Assembly (NCBI GenBank): GCA_949987705.1
Contig: OX465281.1
Coordinates: 174,172,516-174,236,515, forward strand
Origin: Thereva unica
Lineage: Eukaryota; Arthropoda; Insecta; Diptera; Therevidae
DNA: 64,000 nucleotides
Reading direction: 5' to 3'
Under the pieces are notes generated by a model. That model was not told the origin of the DNA. It searched no databases and saw only the letters and a program-made list of their open reading frames with translations. Made by a program: the position numbers and the translations under genes. This document shows, in pieces, positions 56,247 through 64,000 of this stretch (its first letter is position 1; each line of letters opens with the position of its first letter).

Positions 56247-56254
56247 GTTTTTTG
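56240..56254 (-). promoter_or_regulatory. Candidate -1 ribosomal frameshift site
   Basis: On the coding strand the last gag codons are ACA AAA AAC TAA, so the heptamer A AAA AAC lies in the correct phase immediately before the gag stop. Slipping back one base enters the open pol frame, which runs without a stop to the first pol Met. The heptamer type is a well-known efficient slippery sequence; a downstream pseudoknot was not tested. Confidence 0.75.
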
Positions 56255-57110
56255 TTTGTTTCCTTGTAAATTTACAAGGTTGGCGGCAATTCGTCGCCTT
56301 GGTGCCGTACTGCTTGTGGTACCAGCACAGAGTATCCCCTGTGTCACTGGTACTGGTGGTCGCTCTAGAGGTAGATGTCGATTTTCTTGCCGGTGTTCTA
56401 CTGCGTTCGCGCCGGCTATTTTTCTTCTGGCGCTGGCTAAGCCGTAGCACCAGAGCTTTGAGCCTGTGGAAGTCTCGTTGGAGCGATTCCACTGTTGGTT
56501 CGTGGGCTCTTTCAGCCCGAACCGCGGACGCGAACGAAATGTTGCCGTGGGGGAGAACCTCCCATACATTATCGGCAACTTGGACCCGCTCGCTTAAAGG
56601 CCGGTCTTTCAAAGGGGCCAACGAGACCTGGATAGTCTGTGGGAGTCGTCGTTCCCACAATCTCGCAATGAGCTCCTCCGTGACTGCTCGGCTATTGCCA
56701 GCCAGTGTTCGAAGGGAGTGGAGGAAGTCGGAGGGCTTTCTGTCTCCTGGTTCCTGAGCAGACAGTAGCTGCTCGAGACGTTTGGTCTCTGATAGACCAT
56801 ATTTGTCTAGTAGCTTGCGTTTCACGTCGTCATACCTTGACGTCGTTATGTCCGACAAGATATGTGCTACGCTGGAAATCGCCTCTTCAGGCAGGGCCGG
56901 GATTATATGAAGTAGGCGTGACTTGTCAGAAGTCATGCCTGATATCGAAAATTGGGCCTCTGCCTGTATAAACCAGGAGACCGGACTATGAGTCCAAAAA
57001 CCTGGAAAATTAAATTTCGCCGAAACGGCGTCAGCGTTTGACGTGCCTGGTTTCGGGTCTTCCACAGGCATATCAATGTCTTCTTGTGGTATATCGCCGG
57101 TCCTTGACAT
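56244..57110 (-). CDS. gag: Gypsy Gag with CHCC finger
   Basis: 288 codons starting at an ATG 188 nt of leader-like A-rich sequence inside the element's long 5' region. The central part (residues about 40-190) is a retrotransposon capsid-like region ([38 protein letters not shown]). A basic Arg/Ser-rich stretch around 235-255 leads to the finger C262, H265, C275, C279, a C-x2-H-x9-C-x3-C pattern instead of the usual CCHC. It should form the capsid shell and bind the element RNA. Its stop lies in the slippery site to pol. Confidence 0.92.
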   Translation of the reverse strand: MSRTGDIPQEDIDMPVEDPKPGTSNADAVSAKFNFPGFWTHSPVSWFIQAEAQFSISGMTSDKSRLLHIIPALPEEAISSVAHILSDITTSRYDDVKRKLLDKYGLSETKRLEQLLSAQEPGDRKPSDFLHSLRTLAGNSRAVTEELIARLWERRLPQTIQVSLAPLKDRPLSERVQVADNVWEVLPHGNISFASAVRAERAHEPTVESLQRDFHRLKALVLRLSQRQKKNSRRERSRTPARKSTSTSRATTSTSDTGDTLCWYHKQYGTKATNCRQPCKFTRKQTKN

Positions 57111-57947
57111 TGATGTAGTGTAAAAACGAAATTAAAACAAAATGAAGTGAAGGTGAAAAAAAAATACAAAAATATCAAAATCGAGAAAAGAAAAAAATCA
57201 AAGGAAAAAAAATTTCAAAATGTCGAATAATATATACGAGTAAAAAAAATAAGAATATCAAAAAAAAATAATAAAGAAAATATCGAAATAATAAAAAAAA
57301 AATATCACTTCATAAAAAGAAATATATGAATAATGCAAAAATAAAGTAAGAAAAATTATTATGTATATATATTTATTTCTGTTTTCTCTTATCTGAATGA
57401 TGGCCTGCTTTAGGTATTGCTCCACTGTCGTTTCTTTTGTTGTTGTTGTTACGATTAACCCTTTGTCTGTCGGGTCCCTCGTGTTATCTTCTAATTCAAT
57501 GCCGCTCTTATTGTGTATTTTATTTTATGCACCAAAAAAATTTTTGAAACGTAATGCAAATATTTTTATTTGTTAGAAAAAAAACTTTGTTTAAAAAAAA
57601 TATTTTCTATTTTTTTATTATGCACGTGGATGCTCCAAAAATTATTATTAATAAATAAAAAAAAATCGTAACTAATCTGATTTTTGAATTTAAGCACACA
57701 ACGATTTTAAATTTCTTTAAGATTCTCGTGGATGCACTTATATTAAAATTAAGCACTTTTTGCAATTTTTTTGTATTTGTTAGGTGGATGCACCAAAAAA
57801 AAATTATTATTAATATATAAAGAAAATCAGAAATAATTTGATTTTCCAAGTTAAACACACTACGATTTTAAATTTTTTTTTGAGATGCTTGTGGATGCAC
57901 TATTAAACGTATGCACTTTTTTTTTAAAACAACATGGTCGCGTGTAG
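57111..57947 (-). other. Long 5' leader of the Gypsy element with repeats
   Basis: Between the primer-binding site and gag. It is very A-rich on the plus strand at 57150-57310, and GTGGATGCA or GTGGATGCT occurs four times (57626, 57730, 57784, 57891), each next to an A-rich or T-rich run, giving a repeat of about 155 bp that is present nearly twice. No coding. Confidence 0.7.
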
Positions 57948-57964
57948 CGACGTCGTGGTCACCA
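57948..57964 (-). other. Primer-binding site near tRNA-Trp
   Basis: The coding strand reads TGGTGACCACGACGTCG. Against the complement of the insect tRNA-Trp 3' end as I recall it (TGGTGACCCCGACGTGA), the first 15 bases match except one. It lies 7 nt from the LTR as delimited here. Confidence 0.65.
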
Positions 57965-57971
57965 ATTTAGT

Positions 57972-58298
57972 TGTATATATCGAATTAAAATCACTTTCTT
58001 CGTTATATTAAGGTTTATTCTAATTATTAACTTATTATTATTGCTTATTTATTAACTTATTATTTTAGATTTTATATTTATAAGTGTTAATTATATTTTA
58101 GTGAGTGGACCGGCTCTATGTGCGTGTACTCTAGACTTTTAATTGATCGCTCTGTCAACGGAAGTCTTTTGTAGGGATAGATCACCGATCGGTGATCTAG
58201 GCGTTTTTAATATATATCGATTTAGCCGATATTTGATCGGTTTCGATTGCAGTGGCTTGTGTGAACTTATAGTGGTTCTGTTCTACACGGCCACTACA
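57972..58298 (-). repeat. Gypsy 5' LTR (327 bp)
   Basis: Appears identical to 52837-53163. The plus-strand open frames of about 90 codons in both LTRs are not genes. Confidence 0.93.
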
Positions 58299-58424
58299 GG
58301 TGACGCCCGTGTTTTAGGACCGCGGGACCCCGATTTTCGTGATCAGCGACCCCAAAAACCTTTAGGGTTCGTTTTTCTTAACGGTGTTATTTTGGAACAC
58401 CCCTCCCCCCGCGAGTAATAGGAC
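58299..58424. mobile_element. Family R copy 2, right remainder (inverted)
   Basis: The reverse complement closely matches 138-250, including AGGACCGCGG and CCCCAAAAACCTTTAGGGTT. It ends GGAC followed by TA, as expected of the family end. Confidence 0.8.
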
Positions 58425-59390
58425 TATATACTACTAATAAATGCTCATTTCACTTATATATATACAGTCCTCTGAAATATGCAACAGTCCACTGTGTCGA
58501 ATTTTTTAAATTTGCTCAATAATTCCTAAAATAAAACAAATATATTTGGGTCTATTTAATTGTATATAGCCCAGTGCAATTAGTCGAAAAAAGGGCATGA
58601 AATTGCATTTCATGATTTACAACATTTTTTTTTTTTTTTTGAATTTGTTCGGGTACATCTGACAATGTTAAAACCAAGTTTGTGGGGTCGCAGTGGGAAA
58701 AGCCGCCATCTTAAAAAGAGGTAGAGGTCGTTTATACCAAATAACTCGGTTGTGTGCAACGATAGCTGAAAATGATCAATGCAAAGTCATTAGAGAATAA
58801 AATTATCTACAAAATGAGTTCTTAACGAGGTCTGTAAGTTAATTTGGCCCAAAGTTATGGCCGCTCAAAGTTCGAACTTGTTCGGGTGGTTGAGGTTGAA
58901 TGCAGTTTTTTGCGATTAACTCGTAAGATATTAATTTGGGAGGGCTAATGCCGATTACCAAACTTATAGCGCTAGTGATTACTTTTAGAATAAGCCCTTA
59001 GTAATCTTTCTCGCTTGTATAGTTTGCGAGTAATCCAACGCCAAAGTTCGCACTTCACGTGCCTGAAATAACTGGTAACCCAATTTTTTTTGAATATCTC
59101 CTTAACGGTTGCTCATATGAAAAAGTAGTAAATAGCAAAAATACAGACAATAAAAATATCTTTCAAATGAGCTATAAGTTGAAGCTCCATGTCGTTTTAT
59201 GCCAGCGATACAACTGGTCAAAGGTCAACCGCGAGGTTTACGAATTGTTTGTTTAACTACTTTGGGAAAATATAACAATGAGACATATGTAGTGGCTTAG
59301 AGCCATCAATTTTGACCATTTTTTTTAGTAAAACACTGAACACTGAAAACACTTGTTTATGAGAAAAACGTATTAACAATAATGACCATA
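58425..59390. other. No recognised gene
   Basis: Two ACAGTCC(A/T)CTG words occur near 58465-58495, similar to the cluster at 51106-51702. A T-run lies near 58625. Nothing else identified. Confidence 0.4.
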
Positions 59391-59881
59391 CTATTACACA
59401 TGGGCGTAGCAACTGGGTGGGCCAGGTGGGCCAGGCCCACCCCAGAATCCTTCTGGCCCACCCCACAGTAAAAGTGATTCACTTATTAAAAACAAGATAA
59501 ATCCGCTCTAAAACCCGTGATGTTACATAATGCTTAAAACAATTTTACAAAAAATAGTTTTTAAATCATCCCTCGGTTGTGGTCCCCCGTTAAACTACGA
59601 TTATAATTGGTTCGTGGCGCATGACACAGCGTAGTGGCCCCAATGGCCATGGAGATAAAGCTGGAAAAACATAATTCCATTGCGTTGTATTGCTTGGGTG
59701 GGTATCAAGTGCATTTCATACAATGCAGTGCCGTTTTTATAAGACAGCAGTCTTCGAAATACTACTTTCTTCAGTACAGCGTTGCCTACTCTTACCTCCA
59801 GAGACCACTATATTCGGCTTTTAAAACCACCAGTAAACCACTAAAATGTTTTCCTCTCGTCAGTAACTAGATATTCCACTA

Positions 59882-60033
59882 ACCCCCTATTCTAAAATTG
59901 AGACCAGTCATAAGTCACAAGCTTTAGCGACTCGCGCTTGCTTTTTATAAACTTATTATTTTGGTTTCTATGTCGATGTTGACAGAAGTTACGTAAAAAC
60001 AACTTCAAAATAAATACCTTTAGAATACAGGGG
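59882..60033. mobile_element. TA-flanked MITE, copy 1
   Basis: ACCCCCTATTCTAAAA on the left and TTTAGAATACAGGGG on the right, with TA on both sides. The left 60 bp closely match the copy at 60589. Confidence 0.65.
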
Positions 60034-60588
60034 TATATCTAAAGTTCCTCAAACTTAATGTTAGAAAGACGCTGTTCCATAATAGATTTTAATAATAGAA
60101 TCAGCATTATTGCTTTGACAAATTACCATTATAACCTGGCTTCATTGACGGAACTGCCTAAGTACGAGTAAATTAGTGAACTGAACTTGAAAATAGCCTC
60201 AATTCGCATACAATTTCCATATATTCAACTGAGGATAATGGTGGATCCACACTACGCGAACTTAGCTCTTACGCGCTTTTGCCTATTTTTCATAAAGAGT
60301 TTTGTGATTGTTTTATTACCTTTTTAATGTCAAGGGTAGTGGGGCAAAACTGCGCGGACAATAGTCTGGAATTAAAACGGTGCATTGTACGTTCACAGAA
60401 TACGGGCTCTACAAAAGCGCGTATGGCCTTTCAAATGAAAATTGGTTTTTTGTGAATGTTGTAGATTAATTAATATTCATTTTTAAAAAGCTCATAAATT
60501 ATTTGTTTTCAGATTAGTTCTTGCTTTAGGATCCAACATAAATCTAATAATTCTAGATATTACTCTCAACTCCCGATTCAGAAAATTA
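60034..60588. other. hAT interior without recognised gene
   Basis: No open frame of note and no domain seen. Confidence 0.4.
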
Positions 60589-60801
60589 TCCCCCCTGTTC
60601 TAAAATTGTGACCAGTCATAAGTCACAAGGTTTGGGGGCTCACGCTTATATCTTATGAAATTCTTATTTTGGTTTTTATGTCAATGTTAAGAGAAGTTAC
60701 GTTTATTTCATTCCTACTTCGCTTCTAAGTTACTGTTGATTTAATAAAGGTTTTCTATTATGATTGTGTTGTGACTTATAGCTGCTTTTAGAATACGGGG
60801 G
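60589..60801. mobile_element. TA-flanked MITE, copy 2
   Basis: CCCCCCTGTTCTAAAATTG on the left and TTTTAGAATACGGGGG on the right; AGTCATAAGTCACAA and TTGTGACTTATA extend the pairing with a gap. TA lies on both sides. Confidence 0.7.
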
Positions 60802-60803
60802 TA

Positions 60804-61523
60804 AAAGTACACGCATGCTCTTTTCAAACGCCTTACGGCCAAAAGCACGTGGAATCTATGTTTATGTAGTGAGGACGGTCCTTAAAGCAGAACTCAGTTC
60901 GCCCAACTGGACTCGAACTAAAGTTAAACGTTAAAGCGAGTCACTCTTGATGTGTTTTTAAGCTGCAGAACTTCATACGAAAAATTGGTGGTATTTTTGG
61001 TTTCATTACACTTTGGCAAAAAACTTTTGTTTTTTATTTAAGTGAATCATTAGGTAAGGGGTAATTGATGTCTTATTATGGTTTAGTGAATGACCAATAC
61101 TAATTTTGTATACTTGTACACTTTCCTATTAACACCAAAAAAAAACCTACTAACCACTAGATTTTTTCCTCACTAACGGCAACTATAAACTACCAGTTCT
61201 AGTGGCAAAACCACTAAGTTGGCAATGCTGCTTCGGAAATAACTTGCACGCTCGTAACGCAATGCAAAACTTATTACCACCAGCTTTAGACAAAGAGTAT
61301 AATCTCTTACGGAAGAAAAGGCAAAAAGTCAGGAGCTAAGTTCATTTGATATATACGTAACATATAACGCGGAATACAACCAGAAATAAATAGTTAAGCC
61401 GTTGAGTTTTAAATTCAAATCCAACTCAACTCGGCTCCAATAGAAACTCAGTATATATGATATGTACAACCTTAAATGCGCAGTACAAATGTACTTTTTG
61501 GCGCACTTCTATCTCCATGGTAA
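60804..61523. other. hAT interior without recognised gene
   Basis: Nothing identified. Confidence 0.4.
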
Positions 61524-61530
61524 CCGCAGG

Positions 61531-61777
61531 CAGCGAGCAATAATAATAAGAGTGATGAGCTAGAACAAATTTTTCAAAATGTTTCATTGCCCTTGAAATC
61601 AGCTGATAAAAAGTTCAATGCGAGCGAAAAAGTAAAAATATCAAACAAGTAATATCTATGATAAAAGGAGGCGGAACTATTTTCACACAATACGCAAAGT
61701 GTGTGAAAGCAAGATAAAAAATGACGGGGAAGTGACTGGAATGTGATGAATGTGGAATGTGTTATTATTGCTCGCTG
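61531..61777. mobile_element. Small hAT-like MITE
   Basis: CAGCGAGCAATAATAA and TTATTATTGCTCGCTG bound 247 bp; CCGCAGG lies directly outside both ends (61524-61530, 61778-61784). CA/TG ends suit hAT, but the duplication is 7 bp rather than 8. Confidence 0.7.
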
Positions 61778-61914
61778 CCGCAGGTGTATTCATATATTAA
61801 ACTAGGTAGCCAAAGAGCCGGCACACGTGGGTCTAGATCTATGATTTATAGCTAATTTGTTGCTAATTCTGATGTCAAAAATAATTTTGTCGCTCATCTC
61901 ATTGTTTAAATAAT

Positions 61915-62090
61915 GATGAAAACCGCCAGCATGATGTCAAGCTGGCTAGCCACACAGCGATCTTCCGAACTGAAAACGATAAAAAACAGCATTGAGGATA
62001 ACGTAATGCCGATTTTGTCTCCGGTTTTTGGAGGAGTCGGAATACGATTAGTATCGATCGGCCTATCAAGGTGGCTAGGTAACGTGCATA
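61915..62090 (+). pseudogene. Possible hAT transposase remnant
   Basis: One frame reads DVKLASHTAIFRTENDKKQH, then two stops, then FWRSRNTI, faintly like the N-proximal part of hAT transposases. It lies inside a hAT element, which makes the reading plausible, but it is weak. Confidence 0.3.
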
Positions 62091-62252
62091 CCTCCCATTT
62101 AAAAGTTCTAAATACCTAGGTAGTCTATACATACTTAAAAATTGAAAAAAAAAATTAGTTTTGTTATTTATCATCTGTCAGTCTGTAATTAATGGTGGTT
62201 TAAAATTTGGCCCACCTCAGCAAAAATTCATTGCTACGCCCATGCTATTACA

Positions 62253-62526
62253 TGAAAATGATATTTTTCCTGAATTTTATCATTTTGTTATGTTCATTTA
62301 CAGTATTTCGGAAGGAACTTGGAGAATCTGATGATATATCAAATCGATGACGTCATAGACTTAATTACATTCATAAAAAGCACGCTGGACATCCGAGCGC
62401 ATGCCAGAAGGCAGAGCAGCAAAGAAAGTCTTCAGTGGCATGGTCCGTAGGCAGGCCGAGGAAAATATGGAAGGATGTGGTTGTAGCAGGTGCGGAGACA
62501 CTACTCCAGATCAGAGTGCCCAATTT
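62253..62526 (+). pseudogene. Possible LINE C-terminal remnant
   Basis: A frame near 62440-62526 reads VGRPRKIWKDVVVAGAETL, the style of the C-terminal GRPR..W box of RTE/CR1 LINEs, and it seems to continue after the hAT insertion (63497). Short and tentative. Confidence 0.35.
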
Positions 62527-62534
62527 GGATGCGG

Positions 62535-63488
62535 TAGGGATGGCCGATTACATCGTGATTAATCGGACAATCGATTATTCGATTCGATTAATCGAAACAA
62601 TCGCATCGTTTTTTTACAATCCGATTACATCGAAAATCGATTATTTCATGCGATTATTGCATCCGATTATTGAAAAATAAGAAAATAATTATTGGATTGT
62701 TAAAAATTGTAAAACAACAGATAAAAGGTTGACAGAATTTGAACCTAGATAATTGTTATTAGGTTGGCAGTACAACGGCTTCACCACACGTTCCTATACC
62801 AAACGCAAGTATTAAAAAGATCTAGGTAACGTAAACACCTTGTCTTGTCGGTTGGCATTCGCGACTAAAGTTCTTGTGCGTCGATCATCCGTTGAACAGA
62901 GGGATAGTAGTTTTTGTTCGGCAAAACGGGCACCGCTCAGCGAAACTCTGTGGTCAAAATATAATCTTAAGTAACTTGCTTCTAGATTGATAAGTAATAT
63001 ACTCTGTTATCAAAAATTCTATGATCGTTTCAGATGTATATTCTATATGGTTGCGAGTAGGTGGAATAAAAATATTGCGGCTAGGTAGTGACAGCTCCTT
63101 CCTCTCTTCTCTCTATCTTCCGGCTAGAGCTGCTGTTCGACAGCGTATACGGAAAAATAAGATTGTCGACAGTACAAAGGGACTTTCCCTAAGCCTGTCA
63201 CATAAAAAAAAGAAAAGAAAAGTCTTTATTCTAAAGAATTGTAAAATCTCTTAATTGCATAACCACTACCTAAAATTTAATTTTGATAATTTTATATTAC
63301 TATATTACTTTGTACAACAAAAAATTAAAAATAACAGTAGAAAAGTGTTTTTATCAATTTTATTGAAAATGATTCGATTATTACATTAATCGATTGGTTT
63401 CAAACGATAAATCGATTAGAGATAATCGAATGATCCGATTAATCGGCATTCGATTAATCAACATTTTTTTAGTAATCGGCCATCCCTA
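62535..63488. mobile_element. Non-autonomous hAT element with TAGGGATGGCCGAT ends
   Basis: The ends TAGGGATGGCCGATTAC and GTAATCGGCCATCCCTA bound 954 bp, and the perfect 8-bp duplication GGATGCGG lies at 62527-62534 and 63489-63496. Many CGATTAATCG-type words crowd both subterminal regions (62550-62660, 63370-63470). No transposase. Confidence 0.92.
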
Positions 63489-63496
63489 GGATGCGG

Positions 63497-63736
63497 CCAG
63501 TAAAACTCAGGATACAACTTACATGTAAAGGCCCTGTGCGTGAGCCCCCTTTGAAAAGCTCGAGCTCATCCCAGTTTCTCAGAATTTTGTCTACTTGTTA
63601 TGGCCTTGAAATTTTCAATTTTTTTCCAGGGTTTCTTAGAATTTCTGATAGTTTTGTAGTCGTCGGGATTTTCTGAAATTTAAAGAGGACGACTTTTCAA
63701 TAATTTTTTAGCATGTCGCAAAATATTTCACTTGTA
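63497..63736. other. Short unassigned stretch
   Basis: Continues the sequence interrupted by the hAT element. No gene recognised. Confidence 0.4.
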
Positions 63737-64000
63737 GTCCATTCAAAACGCGCTAAACGTTTTTGGGGTCGCTGATCACGAAAATCGAGGTCCCGCGGTC
63801 CTAAAATTAGGGCGTCACCCCTAAAAATGCAAAAAACACCCCTTTTTAGGGGTTTTCGCGATTATTTCAGTAATAATGAAAACTAATGCGATGAAATGCA
63901 CTTTTTTTAATATTTATTTGCGAAAGTGGTTGATTTATACTAAATTAAGGCGAACTTAATGGTAAGGGGTACTCCTAAAGGGTTGTAACTACCCCTAAAT
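63737..64000. mobile_element. Family R copy 3, cut by window end
   Basis: Starts GTCCATTCAAAACGCG after TA and matches copy 1 (138-501) closely except for a missing block of about 30 bp after the end repeat (copy 1: 153-187). Confidence 0.85.

Larger units (their letters stand above)
52837..58298 (-). mobile_element. Intact Gypsy element, CsRn1-like
   Basis: 5462 bp with two 327-bp LTRs that look identical base for base, gag and pol both open, pol in the -1 frame, a primer-binding site close to tRNA-Trp and a G-rich polypurine tract. The gag finger C-x2-H-x9-C-x3-C together with tRNA-Trp priming is, to my knowledge, characteristic of the CsRn1 clade. It is the only element in the window that looks autonomous. 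It sits in an inverted family R copy; no clear target duplication could be found. Confidence 0.93.
59399..62244. mobile_element. hAT element with CATGGGCGTAGCAA ends
   Basis: The ends CATGGGCGTAGCAA and TTGCTACGCCCATG lie 2846 bp apart with the perfect 8-bp duplication CTATTACA (59391-59398, 62245-62252). GTGGGCC words occur inside both ends. Three smaller elements lie within it. A possible transposase remnant is at 61915-62090. Confidence 0.9.

Noticed and set aside
55853..56757. Plus-strand ORFs of 116-152 codons
   Set aside because: Antisense to gag and pol of the intact Gypsy element.

Overview
The window looks like a transposon-dense, AT-rich stretch of an arthropod genome, most likely an insect. 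The grounds are an errantivirus-type integrase/envelope remnant, a BEL/Pao element primed by tRNA-Phe, a Gypsy element of CsRn1 type, several LINE families, hAT and PIF/Harbinger-like elements, a Helitron fragment and a Crypton-type tyrosine recombinase. I found no convincing host protein-coding gene and no rRNA, tRNA or CRISPR array. Almost every long open frame belongs to a mobile element, and most are broken.

Layout. 1-2360: TIR elements (family R at 138-501; two back-to-back MITEs at 1158-2357, the second holding another MITE). 3719-4857: Crypton-type recombinase pseudogene with a 57-nt intron. 5036-10989: BEL/Pao element on the minus strand, with 5-bp target duplication, 213/216-bp LTRs, a broken gag-pol and a 131-bp MITE in gag. 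11712-25770: pieces of one errantivirus-like pol and env, split by a 5-kb Harbinger-like element (11986-17054, itself full of insertions), a probable solo LTR, a MITE, a 1.7-kb foldback element, another MITE and two copies of a palindrome-headed composite repeat. 26881-36390: a third composite-repeat copy split by an 8.2-kb non-autonomous Gypsy element (27338-35574), which carries a LINE with an 876-codon open frame. 36391-43455: a broken LINE, an RTE fragment, and a broken RTE-like LINE inserted into a roughly 135-bp satellite. 44594-49207: a TIR element containing a hAT element, which contains two tandem 1518-bp copies of a Helitron 5' segment. 49208-52780: no recognisable gene. 52837-58298: an apparently intact Gypsy element with identical LTRs inserted in an inverted copy of family R. 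59399-62244 and 62535-63488: two further hAT elements with perfect 8-bp target duplications. 63737-end: a third R copy.

The pieces do not form a pathway. They record successive insertions, which can be ordered because target duplications and resumed reading frames identify host and guest. The points most worth checking are the opposite orientation of the spacer inside the palindromic head in two copies of the composite repeat, the A-AAA-AAC slippery site abutting the gag stop in the intact Gypsy element, the tandem Helitron fragments sharing the same lesions, and the intron-containing recombinase gene with palindromic sites on either side.
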